Shown here in pieces: positions 1 through 7,569 of a stretch of 64,000 nucleotides of DNA. The notes beneath the pieces are model-generated. The model saw only the letters and a list, made by a program, of their open reading frames with translations, was not told the DNA's origin and did not search any database. Each line of letters begins with the position of its first letter. The stretch's first letter is position 1. The position numbers and the translations under genes were made by a program. The stretch is taken from positions 59,608 to 123,607 of the forward strand of contig NZ_PQHW01000008.1 in the NCBI RefSeq assembly GCF_003385215.1, written 5' to 3'. The stretch comes from Amycolatopsis thermalba. Lineage in GTDB: Bacteria > Actinomycetota > Actinomycetes > Mycobacteriales > Pseudonocardiaceae.

Positions 1-316
1 CACTCGTAGTGCTTGGGCAGGTCGGCCGCGATCTGCTTGACCTGGTGGTACAGGCCCTCCTGGATGCCCAGCACGGTCGGCTGCTCGATCTCCAGGAACC
101 GCGCGATCACCGGCCGCCGGTCGGTCCACGAGTCCGGCGTGCCCGGCGCGGCCTTGGTGTCCAGGCGGATGTTGAACGTGGTCACGTGCAGGGTGTCGCC
201 GGACGCGCGGCCGATGACCGCCTCGTCGGTCCGGGCCTGCGCCCGTTCGCGGTCATCAGCGTCACCGCACCCGCGCCGGCGAGACCAAGTGCACCCCTTC
301 GAGTGATGTCAGACAT
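1..316 (-). pseudogene. Exported endonuclease/exonuclease/phosphatase-family protein, 5' part, frameshifted and cut by window edge
   Basis: The minus strand from ATG 316 encodes a Tat-like leader (MSDITRRGALGLAGAGAVTL), but that frame stops after about 45 codons. The neighbouring frame then reads LHVTTFNIRLDTKAAPGTP and later VLGIQEGLYHQV. These are the TFNIR and QE hallmarks of the endonuclease/exonuclease/phosphatase (DNase I/sphingomyelinase-like) fold, whose members hydrolyse phosphodiester or phosphate-ester bonds. The nuclease frame has no start codon of its own after its last upstream stop. Leader and catalytic domain are therefore out of register by one base, near positions 235-255. 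Read as a disrupted gene or a sequencing indel; the 3' part lies outside the window. Confidence 0.6.
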
Positions 317-392
317 GTGGCGCACTTTGTCCGTTCCGCGTGTGGCGGCGCCGACCGTCAGGCAACACCCGGGCGAACAACGCGCGTCGATC

Positions 393-1688
393 TCACTCGA
401 GTTCGGTGCCCCGGGTCTCGCGCAGGAACCAGACGCACACCGCGCAGATCACCGCGATCAGCGCGACGTACCCGGAAACCGGCAGGGACGAACCCGTCGA
501 GGCGATGAGCTGCGTGGCCAGGATCGGGCTCACCCCGCCGCCGATCACGCCGCTGGCGTTGTACGCGATCGACGCGCCGGTGTAGCGGTAGCGGGTCGCG
601 AACAGCTCCGGCAGGAACGCGCCCATCGGGGCGAACAACGCGGCGAACGCGATCATCCCGACGGCCATCGCGAGCGCGATCAGCACCGGCTCGCCCGTGT
701 TGATCAACGCGAACATCGGGAACGCCCACACCACCGCGAGCACCGCGGCGCCCAGGCACACCCGACGCCGGCCGACCCGGTCCGACCAGGTCGCGAGCAG
801 CGGGGTCGCCAGGCCCATCACCAGCGCGCTGATCATCGCGCAGATCAGCAGCATGTTCTTGTCCAGCTCCAGCACCGTCGTGCCGTAGGACAGCGAGAAC
901 GTGGTGATCGTGTAGAAGAGCGTGTGCGCCAGGATGAACGCGCACGTGCTCAGGAACAACGTCTTCGGCTGCCGCTGCACGACCTCGACGATCGGCACCT
1001 TCGCCTTGTCGTGCTCGGCCATCGCGCGCTCGAAGACCGGCGTCTCCGCGATCTTCATCCGGATGTAGTAGCCGATGACGATCAGCAGCGAGCTGGCCAG
1101 GAACGGGATCCGCCAGCCCCAGTCGTCGAACGACTCCTGCGACATCGTCTGGCCCAGCACCAGGAACGCGCCGCCGGCGATGATGAACCCGATCGCCGGG
1201 CCCATCTGCGGGAAGCTCGACCACAGCCCGCGGCGGTTGCGCGGCGCGTACTCGGTGGCCAGCAGCACCGCGCCACCCCATTCGCCGCCGAGCCCGAAGC
1301 CCTGCAGGAACCGGCACAGCACGAGCAGGATCGGCGCGCCGATGCCGATCGCGCCGTAGGTCGGCAGCACCCCGATGGCGACCGTGCCGGTGCCCATGAC
1401 CAGCAGCGACGCGACGAGCATCGCCTTGCGCCCGACCCGGTCGCCGAAGTGCCCGAACACCACCGCGCCGACCGGTCGCGCGATGAACCCGACGCCGAAG
1501 GTCGCGAACGCCGCCAGCGTGCCGGCGAGCGCGGAGAACGTAGGGAAGAACTGGTGCCCGAACACCAGCGCCGCGGCCGTGCCGTAGAGGTAGAAGTCGT
1601 AGAACTCGATGGCCGTGCCGATGAAGCTGGCGACAGCGATGCGCGAGGCCGACACCGGGGCGGCGGACGTCTGCGCGGCGGTACTCAT
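393..1688 (-). CDS. MFS transporter, metabolite:H+ symporter (MHS) type
   Basis: A 431-residue polytopic membrane protein, about the usual length for the MHS branch of the major facilitator superfamily (shikimate, proline/betaine and alpha-ketoglutarate permeases). It opens with ASFIGTAIEFYDFYLYGTAA, the typical TM1 of this branch, and has the loop 2-3 signature GHFGDRVGRK, repeated in degenerate form as SDRVGRRR in the second half. The start at ATG 1688 is chosen because GGAG sits just upstream; an in-frame extension to 1790 lacks family similarity. It follows the PucR-type regulator on the same strand by 120 bp. That suggests uptake of an organic acid or osmolyte under PucR control; the substrate cannot be read from sequence. 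Confidence 0.85.
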   Translation of the reverse strand: MSTAAQTSAAPVSASRIAVASFIGTAIEFYDFYLYGTAAALVFGHQFFPTFSALAGTLAAFATFGVGFIARPVGAVVFGHFGDRVGRKAMLVASLLVMGTGTVAIGVLPTYGAIGIGAPILLVLCRFLQGFGLGGEWGGAVLLATEYAPRNRRGLWSSFPQMGPAIGFIIAGGAFLVLGQTMSQESFDDWGWRIPFLASSLLIVIGYYIRMKIAETPVFERAMAEHDKAKVPIVEVVQRQPKTLFLSTCAFILAHTLFYTITTFSLSYGTTVLELDKNMLLICAMISALVMGLATPLLATWSDRVGRRRVCLGAAVLAVVWAFPMFALINTGEPVLIALAMAVGMIAFAALFAPMGAFLPELFATRYRYTGASIAYNASGVIGGGVSPILATQLIASTGSSLPVSGYVALIAVICAVCVWFLRETRGTELE

Positions 1689-1808
1689 CGGCTGCTCCTT
1701 CGGGGCCTGGTGATCCGGGTCGGAGTATCGGTGCCACCCCGCCCGCTGACGACCTACGGTGGTCGGGTTTTGCCGGCCGTCTTTCCTCATCCTGTCGAAA
1801 CGGCCAGG

Positions 1809-2915
1809 TCAGTCCCGCACCAGGGGGAGCAGCCGCAGGCCGAGGTGCAGGGTGAGGCGGTGCTCCCCGTCGCCGAGGTCGAGGCCGGTGATCTCCTCGA
1901 TCCGGTGCAGCCGGTAGTACAGCGACGTGCGGTGGATGTGCAGCGCGGCGGCGGTGTCCAGGCTCGACCCGGCGTGGTCGAGGTAGGCGGCGAGGGTTTC
2001 CACCAGCCGGCCGCTGGTGTCCTGCGCGAGCAGGTCGAGCAGCGGTTCCGGCAGCTGGGCGCGGGCCGGGGCGGGGATCTGCAGGAGTGTCGCGTAGGCG
2101 CCGAGGTCCTCCCAGCGCGCGATGCCGCCGAACCGGGGCAGCGTCGCCGCGGCCCGGACGGCGGTGGCGGCGCGATCCCGGGCGATCCAGGGGCGGCCGC
2201 CGCTGCCGATGCCGGCCACGCAGCGCGCGGAGCCACCGAGCACGTCCTGAACCTGCCGGACGATCATCTCCGGATCGCCGCCGCCCAGCAGCACGCCCTG
2301 GTGACCGGAGACGTAGAAGGACGGTTCGCGCCCACGGGTGGCGGCCTCCAGCGCGGTGCGCAGGGCGACCTCGGTCCAGGCGCTCTCCCCGTCGATGACC
2401 TCGGCGATCAGCACCGTCGCGGAGTCGTGCGCGAGGCCGGCACGGTCGGCCGGCTCGCCGCTGAGCAGCTTGCGGAGGTTGTCCTCGCGGGCCGCGCGTT
2501 CGGAGTCGGCGACGAGGAAGTCCCGGTACAGCAGGGCGGCCATGGGTTCGGCGGCGGCCTTGATCGCCGCCAGGTCGGCGGCGGTGAGCGAGCCGTCCGG
2601 GTCGATGACCATCAGCAGGCCGAGCAGGGTGCCGCGCCAGCGCAGCGGCATGCTGACGCGGGCGAGCATGTCCAGGTCGGGGCGTGGCGGGATGACGCCG
2701 GGGCCGGTCCAGCGGGTCACCCCCTGCGCGAGGATGTGACCGATCGCCTCGCTGCCCGCGCTGCGCTGCAGCATCGCCCGCACCCGCACGGCGTCCTCGT
2801 CGCCGAAGTGCCTGCTCGCGCAGAGCAGCCGGACCGACGGATCGTTGATCGCCACCGACCGGCCGAGGGCTTCGGCGAGCGCGTCGACCTTCCGCTGCAG
2901 TTCGCTCTCGACCAT
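1809..2915 (-). CDS. PucR/CdaR-family transcriptional regulator
   Basis: A 368-residue protein with a variable N-terminal sensor region and a C-terminal helix-turn-helix of the PucR/CdaR family (SSLDTAAALHIHRTSLYYRLHRIEEITGLDL region, about residues 315-345). HRTSLYYRLHRI is the recognition-helix signature. Such proteins usually activate adjacent catabolic genes in response to a metabolite. It lies upstream of the MHS transporter on the same strand and diverges from the SDR gene at 3024, so both are plausible targets. A 10-bp inverted repeat fills the shared upstream region. Start ATG 2915 gives a full-length protein; longer in-frame extensions would run into the divergent gene. Confidence 0.8.
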   Translation of the reverse strand: MVESELQRKVDALAEALGRSVAINDPSVRLLCASRHFGDEDAVRVRAMLQRSAGSEAIGHILAQGVTRWTGPGVIPPRPDLDMLARVSMPLRWRGTLLGLLMVIDPDGSLTAADLAAIKAAAEPMAALLYRDFLVADSERAAREDNLRKLLSGEPADRAGLAHDSATVLIAEVIDGESAWTEVALRTALEAATRGREPSFYVSGHQGVLLGGGDPEMIVRQVQDVLGGSARCVAGIGSGGRPWIARDRAATAVRAAATLPRFGGIARWEDLGAYATLLQIPAPARAQLPEPLLDLLAQDTSGRLVETLAAYLDHAGSSLDTAAALHIHRTSLYYRLHRIEEITGLDLGDGEHRLTLHLGLRLLPLVRD

Positions 2916-2958
2916 GGATACATGATCCACCAGCCCGTTTCTCTGGTTTTCGGAACGG

Positions 2959-2986
2959 CCGCCGGGCGATCTTCGACGCCCGGCGG
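2959..2986. promoter_or_regulatory. Inverted repeat between PucR-type regulator and SDR gene
   Basis: Two perfect 10-base arms, CCGCCGGGCG and CGCCCGGCGG, flank an 8-base centre (ATCTTCGA) in the 108-bp divergent region. The position suits a regulator operator for both promoters. It could also be a transcript hairpin, since the arms are long and very G+C rich. Confidence 0.35.
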
Positions 2987-3023
2987 TTCCCGGTGGGCCG
3001 GTGGCGTGCCGATACTGCGGCGC

Positions 3024-3800
3024 ATGGGGAGACTGGACGGCAAGGTGGCGCTCGTCTTCGGCGCGGGCTCCAGCGGCGACGGGATGAGCAACGGCAAGGC
3101 GGCGGCGCTCGCGTTCGCGCGGGAGGGGGCGCGGGTCGCGGCGATCGACATCCGCGCCACGGAGGCGGAGCGCACGGCCGCGGACATCGCGGCGGCGGGC
3201 GGTTCGGCCGTGGCGCTGACCGCGGACGTCACGGACGAAGCGCAGGTCGCCGCTGCCGTCGAGGCCGCCTCGGTGCTGGGGCCGCCGTCGGTGCTGCACA
3301 ACAACGTCGGCGCCACCCGGGTGGGGGACGTGGTGGACCTGTCCCTGCCGGAGTGGGACGCCGCGCTGGCGGTGAACCTCCGGCCGGTGTTCCTGACCTG
3401 CAAGTACGTGGTGCCGCGGATGCTCGCGGCCGGCGGCGGCGCGATCGTGAACGTCTCGTCGATCGCCTCGATCCGGGACACCGGTTACGTCTACCCGGCC
3501 TACAGCGCGGCGAAGGCGGCGGTGAACCAGCTGACGGTGTCGCTGGCGCTGCACTACGCCGCGAGCGGGATCCGGGTGAACGCGATCCTGCCCGGCCTGA
3601 TCGAGACGCCCCTGGTGACGCGTGGCATCGCGGCCGACCCCGCTGAGCTGGCGCGGCGGCACGCGGCCAGCCCGACGGGACGGATGGGCAGCCCGTGGCA
3701 CGTGGCCGCCGCGGCGGTGTTCCTCGCCTCGGACGAGGCGGCCTACGTCAACGGGGTGTGCCTGCCGGTGGACGGCGGGCTGACCGCGCGGTGCGCGTGA
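3024..3800 (+). CDS. Short-chain dehydrogenase/reductase (SDR)
   Basis: A 258-residue classical SDR, a NAD(P)-dependent oxidoreductase of alcohols and ketones. The catalytic serine is at S145/S146 (VNVSSIAS) and the YxxxK pair is Y160/K164 (YPAYSAAKAA). NNVG replaces NNAG, and the C-terminal VNGVCLPVDGG is typical. The nucleotide-binding loop is unusual, FGAGSSGDGMSNG, slightly longer than the common TGxxxGIG. ATG 3024 is the natural start, with no strong Shine-Dalgarno. The gene diverges from the PucR-type regulator and may belong to the same catabolic module as the MHS transporter. Substrate unknown. Confidence 0.88.
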   Translation: MGRLDGKVALVFGAGSSGDGMSNGKAAALAFAREGARVAAIDIRATEAERTAADIAAAGGSAVALTADVTDEAQVAAAVEAASVLGPPSVLHNNVGATRVGDVVDLSLPEWDAALAVNLRPVFLTCKYVVPRMLAAGGGAIVNVSSIASIRDTGYVYPAYSAAKAAVNQLTVSLALHYAASGIRVNAILPGLIETPLVTRGIAADPAELARRHAASPTGRMGSPWHVAAAAVFLASDEAAYVNGVCLPVDGGLTARCA

Positions 3801-3801
3801 G

Positions 3802-4206
3802 TCACTTCCGGATGCGGCCGAGGGCGCGGACCACCGCGATGCACCGGTCCTCGACGTAGTTCAGCCCGCCGCCCTCGGCGATGCGCCGGGCCTCCGCCGA
3901 CACGATGCCCTGCTGCAGCCACAGCGTCTTCGCCCCGATGGCGACCGCCTGCTCCGCCACGCCGGGTGCCTCGCGCGACGGCCGGAACACGTCGACGAGG
4001 TCCACCGGTTCCGGGATGTCGGCCAGGGTCCGGTAGACCTTCTCGCCCAGGAGCTCGTCCGCCGAGGGGTGGACCGGGATCACCCGGAATCCGGCGGCCT
4101 GCATCGCGGCCGGGACCGAGTGCGCGGCCTTCGCCGGGTCGCGGCTCAGCCCCACCACGGCGATGGTCTTCGCGGCTTTCAGGACTTCTTCGGCTAGGTC
4201 GGCCAT
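3802..4206 (-). CDS. CoA-binding (YccU-like, Rossmann) protein
   Basis: A 134-residue single-domain protein of the CoA_binding_2 family. Motifs are IAVVGLSRDPAKAAHSVP near the N terminus (nucleotide-binding loop), VIPVHPSADELLGEKVY, and IGAKTLWLQQGIVSAEA in the last third. The length is normal for the stand-alone family, which resembles the CoA-binding domain of succinyl-CoA synthetase. Its cellular role is not established. It is the last of three co-directional genes (selD, membrane NTPase, this one) with short gaps of 15 and 28 bp, so cotranscription is possible. Start ATG 4206 has only a weak GAGG upstream. Confidence 0.8.
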   Translation of the reverse strand: MADLAEEVLKAAKTIAVVGLSRDPAKAAHSVPAAMQAAGFRVIPVHPSADELLGEKVYRTLADIPEPVDLVDVFRPSREAPGVAEQAVAIGAKTLWLQQGIVSAEARRIAEGGGLNYVEDRCIAVVRALGRIRK

Positions 4207-4234
4207 ACCTCGTGAAACCCCCGGCGAGCAGGCG

Positions 4235-6382
4235 CTATTCCACCGCGAGCCCGCGGGCGGCGCGGACCGAGGCGAGCAGGTCCATCGACACCCGCGGGTC
4301 GAACGCCATCTGCTGCCGGGCCAGCGCGAGCAGCTGCGGCTCGCCGCCGGGCACGCCGTACAGCCGGTCACGGGTGAGGTCGTCGGTGAACACCTCCAGG
4401 ATCGTCGCGCTGAACAGCAGGTACGCGGCGGCCTGCGCGCGCAGCGCCGCCAGCCCCTCGCCCGAGGTGATCCTCGCCGCCAGCGCACGCAGTTCGCCGG
4501 GCCCGCGCACGGCCGGGATGCGCACCAGGTCCGCGATCAGGCTCGACCGCTCGGGCGAGGGCTCGACGGTGCGCGCGGCTCCGGTGAACGCGTGTGCCTT
4601 GCGGTCCAGCTCGCGCCGGACCAGCAGCTCGACGACGGCGCTCAACGGCTGTCCGGCGGGGAGGTCGAGCAGTTCGACGACGGTGCGCCGCAGGTCGCGG
4701 GGCAGGCCGCCGGACAGGCAGTGGCACAGGCAGACGAACTGCTCCGGCAACCCGGGCACGCGGCGGCTGATCCAGGCGCGCGTGTCGTCCGGCGTGAAGT
4801 TGTCCAGCCGGACCATCTCGGAGAACGCACTGTCGAACGCGTCCCGCGCCGGGATGCCGCGGCGCTCGAACGAGACGATCGCGTCGTCGGACACCGACAC
4901 CAGGAACAGGCAGCCGGGCACGTCGAAGACGCCCTTGATGTCGTTGATCAGCTCCTGGGCCTTCTCCGGCTCGGCGATCTTGTCCAGCTCGTCGATCGCG
5001 ATCACCAGCCGGTCGGTCACGTGCGCGGCCCGCAGCACGCCGGCCGCGTACTCGGCGAAGGCGCGGAACTCGTCGACCACCTCCGGGTAGCTGAGCTGCT
5101 GCTCGGCGCTCTGCGTGGAGCGGGTCCACCCGGCCTCGCCCTTGAGCGGCAGGGTGAGCTTGCCGGACCAGCCGGTGGTGTAGGTCTGCAGGAACCGGAT
5201 GCGGCGCAGCTGCTGCCCGGCGACCGCCCGCAGCTCGCGCAGGCGCGGGTCGGCCCGCCGCGCCGGACGCAGCCCGCGCGCCGTCCGCCACACCGACGCG
5301 GCGAGGTCCACCACGACCACGAGCGCGACCAGCGCGGCGGGCACCAGGACGGCGATCCGCCAGCCGGTCAGGCCGGTGAACAGCGGGGGCGGATCGGTGA
5401 CGAACCGCAGCGGTGGCCGGCCCCACGCCCACGCCCCGAGCAGCACCGGCACCGCGATGGCCACGAGGTGGGCGAGCAGGGAGCGGACCAGCTGCGCGGC
5501 CCGCTCCCGCCGCCGGACCGGGGCCACCAGGCGCGCGAAGGTCGCCCAGCGTCGTGGCCGGCCGGTGCCGTGGGTGCGGGTGATGACCTCCTTGCACAGC
5601 AGGGCGTGCAGGTACAGGACGAAGTCGCGGGCGTCGTAGCGGGCGGGCGCGGAGGCGATCACCGCGAGCGGCGGCCGGTCCGGATCACCGAGCACCCCGT
5701 CGGCGACGAACCGGATCGCGGTGGTCTTGCCCACGCCGCGGTGCCCGGCGAGCGCGATCGCCCCGGTCGCCGACCGCGCGACGGCGGTGCGCAACCGCTC
5801 CCCGGCGCCCGTGATCACCGGGGTCGCGGTGGGGGATTCGGCGTGCAGACCGTCGACCGCGCGGTAGGTGAACTGGGTGCTGTCCGGCGGAGTCCGCTTC
5901 GCCTCGACGAACCGGACCAGGGCCGGCCACACGATCCGCTCGACCGCGTACACGCGCCAGAGGTCCTCCACCGGCAGCGTGCCGACGCGGCGGAACAGCC
6001 GCCGCAGCGGCGCGATCCAGCGGTACCCGATGCGGCAGGCGATCGCCAGCACGGCGAGGTAGGCGGCGACCCCGAACACGGCGAACCCCCACGGCAGGTT
6101 CGGCCACGCGCGGACCAGCAGCAGGTGGTAGCCGAACACCACGGCGAAGGCGGCGGCGAGCCGGAGGTCGGCCGGCCGGTGCCCGGGCAGGCGCGACGCG
6201 ATCACGCCTTGGAAGGCAGGGTCGCGCAGGAAGGTGGCGCGTTCGGTGTCCAGCCGTTCCCGCAGCTCCGGGTCCCCGGCCAGCGCCTCGTGCGCCTCCC
6301 GCACCGGGATCCGCTCGGCGGCGAGCAGCTCACGCGCGTCGTCGGTCACCAGGACGTTCGCGATCAGCCCGTCGTCCCCCAC
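4235..6382 (-). CDS. Membrane-anchored KAP-like P-loop NTPase
   Basis: A 715-residue protein. Two hydrophobic segments (about 73-90 and 98-118) precede a Walker A GHRGVGKTT (about 213-221). A further membrane pair lies at about 300-365, and a Walker B with adjacent acidic residues, LVIAIDELDKI, is near residue 460. A P-loop ATPase interrupted by transmembrane segments is the hallmark of the KAP family, some of whose members act in signalling or phage defence. The C-terminal third is helical (FTPDDTRAWISRRVPGLPEQ and following) and unrecognised. Start is GTG 6382. The gene begins 15 bp after the selD stop. Function unknown; the family call is by motif and topology only. Confidence 0.65.
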   Translation of the reverse strand: MGDDGLIANVLVTDDARELLAAERIPVREAHEALAGDPELRERLDTERATFLRDPAFQGVIASRLPGHRPADLRLAAAFAVVFGYHLLLVRAWPNLPWGFAVFGVAAYLAVLAIACRIGYRWIAPLRRLFRRVGTLPVEDLWRVYAVERIVWPALVRFVEAKRTPPDSTQFTYRAVDGLHAESPTATPVITGAGERLRTAVARSATGAIALAGHRGVGKTTAIRFVADGVLGDPDRPPLAVIASAPARYDARDFVLYLHALLCKEVITRTHGTGRPRRWATFARLVAPVRRRERAAQLVRSLLAHLVAIAVPVLLGAWAWGRPPLRFVTDPPPLFTGLTGWRIAVLVPAALVALVVVVDLAASVWRTARGLRPARRADPRLRELRAVAGQQLRRIRFLQTYTTGWSGKLTLPLKGEAGWTRSTQSAEQQLSYPEVVDEFRAFAEYAAGVLRAAHVTDRLVIAIDELDKIAEPEKAQELINDIKGVFDVPGCLFLVSVSDDAIVSFERRGIPARDAFDSAFSEMVRLDNFTPDDTRAWISRRVPGLPEQFVCLCHCLSGGLPRDLRRTVVELLDLPAGQPLSAVVELLVRRELDRKAHAFTGAARTVEPSPERSSLIADLVRIPAVRGPGELRALAARITSGEGLAALRAQAAAYLLFSATILEVFTDDLTRDRLYGVPGGEPQLLALARQQMAFDPRVSMDLLASVRAARGLAVE

Positions 6383-6397
6383 GGCGATCAGACTAGA

Positions 6398-7390
6398 TCA
6401 GCGCACCACCACGACGTGCTCCCCGCGGGGGACGAACTCGCCGATCACCGGGGCGCCCGGGATCTCGCCGGCCAGCAGGAGGCCGCCCGAGGTCTGGGCG
6501 TCGGCCAGCAGCAGGGCCTCCTCCTCGCGCACCGCGGACAGGTCGGTGTGCGGCCGGACCCAGTCGAGGTTGCGTCGCGTGCCGCCGCTGACGTAACCCG
6601 CCGCCAGCGCCGCCCGTGCTCCCTCCACATAGGACACCGCGGCGGCGTCCACGACGGCGGTCACCCCGCTGGCGCGCGCCATCTTGTACAGGTGCCCGAG
6701 CAGGCCGAAGCCGGTCACGTCGGTCGCGGCCGGGATACCGGCGTCGAGCGCGGCCCGGGCGGCCGGGGCGTTGAGGGTGGTCATCACGTCGATGGCGTCG
6801 GGGAAACGCTCGCCGGTCGCCTTGTGCCGGGAGTTCAGCACGCCGATGCCCAGCGGCTTGGTCAGCGACAACGCCATCCCCGGCCGGGCGGAATCGTTGC
6901 GCAGCAGGCGGTCCGGGTCGCCGACGCCGGTCACCGCGAGCCCGTACTTCGGCTCCGGGTCGTCGACGCTGTGCCCGCCGGCGAGGTGGCAGCCGGCGTC
7001 GGCGCAGATGTCCGCCCCGCCACGCAGCGCCTCGGCCGCCAGCTCGAACGGCAGCACCTCCCGCGGCCAGCCCAGCAGGTTGACCGCCACGACCGGGCGG
7101 CCGCCCATCGCGTAGACGTCGGACAGCGCGTTGGCCGCCGCGATGCGCCCCCAGTCGTAGGCGTCGTCGACCACCGGGGTGAAGAAGTCGGTGGTGGCGA
7201 TCAGCGCGAGCCCATCGGAGATCCGCACCGCGGCGGCGTCGTCCCCGTCGTCCAGGCCCACCACCAGTTCGCCCACCGGATCGGACGGCCGCCTGCCGAC
7301 CAGCCCGCGCACCACGTCCTCCAGCTCGCCGGGCGGGATCTTGCACGCGCACCCGCCGCCGTGCGCGTACTGCGTGAGTCGATGGCCCAT
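6398..7390 (-). CDS. selD: Selenide, water dikinase SelD
   Basis: A 330-residue selenophosphate synthetase, which makes selenophosphate from selenide and ATP, the selenium donor for Sec-tRNA synthesis. The N-terminal glycine-rich loop is HGGGCACKI with Cys14, Cys16 and Lys17; the catalytic position is a cysteine, not selenocysteine. Further AIRS-type motifs are GLDDGDDAAAV, TTDFFTPVVDD and GGHSVDDPEPKYGL. It diverges from the tRNA-Sec/selA/selB unit across a 66-bp gap. That placement, and the full Sec set within 4 kb, make the call secure. Confidence 0.96.
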   Translation of the reverse strand: MGHRLTQYAHGGGCACKIPPGELEDVVRGLVGRRPSDPVGELVVGLDDGDDAAAVRISDGLALIATTDFFTPVVDDAYDWGRIAAANALSDVYAMGGRPVVAVNLLGWPREVLPFELAAEALRGGADICADAGCHLAGGHSVDDPEPKYGLAVTGVGDPDRLLRNDSARPGMALSLTKPLGIGVLNSRHKATGERFPDAIDVMTTLNAPAARAALDAGIPAATDVTGFGLLGHLYKMARASGVTAVVDAAAVSYVEGARAALAAGYVSGGTRRNLDWVRPHTDLSAVREEEALLLADAQTSGGLLLAGEIPGAPVIGEFVPRGEHVVVVR

Positions 7391-7456
7391 GCCCTCATCG
7401 TGCCGCCTTCGCGCTGCGGCGGCCGCGCGAAGTTGCGATCATGGGGTATCCCGCAG

Positions 7457-7551
7457 GGAGGCGTATCCGGTCTGGTGGCCGGCGCGGTCTTCAAAACCGT
7501 TGAGCGGCAGGCGCTGTCGCTGGCGGGTTCGATTCCCGTCCGCCTCCGCCA
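7457..7551 (+). tRNA. selC: tRNA-Sec (anticodon TCA)
   Basis: A 95-nt molecule with all selenocysteine-tRNA features. Acceptor GGAGGCG pairs with CGCCTCC (7457-7463/7541-7547), followed by discriminator G and encoded CCA. The D arm is a 6-bp stem CCGGTC/GGCCGG with a 4-nt loop. The anticodon arm loop is CTTCAAA with TCA at 7491-7493. A long variable arm (AGCGGCAG/CTGTCGCT) precedes a T arm around GGTTCGATTCC. The T stem can form 6 pairs (7522-7527/7535-7540), so the 13-pair branch reads as 7+6 rather than the usual bacterial 8+5. It lies 19 nt upstream of selA, probably in the same transcript. Confidence 0.95.
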
Positions 7552-7569
7552 CCCAGGGAGGAGCGAGGA

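Noticed and set aside
9..3800. A very long plus-strand open frame over the transporter and PucR-type genes
   Set aside because: It is a high-G+C shadow frame: low-complexity Arg/Gly/Ala sequence. The opposite strand shows clear transporter and regulator families; only the last 258 codons (SDR) are real.
6398..7390. SelD as a selenoprotein
   Set aside because: The catalytic position is encoded by Cys codons (GGCACK); no in-frame TGA is present.
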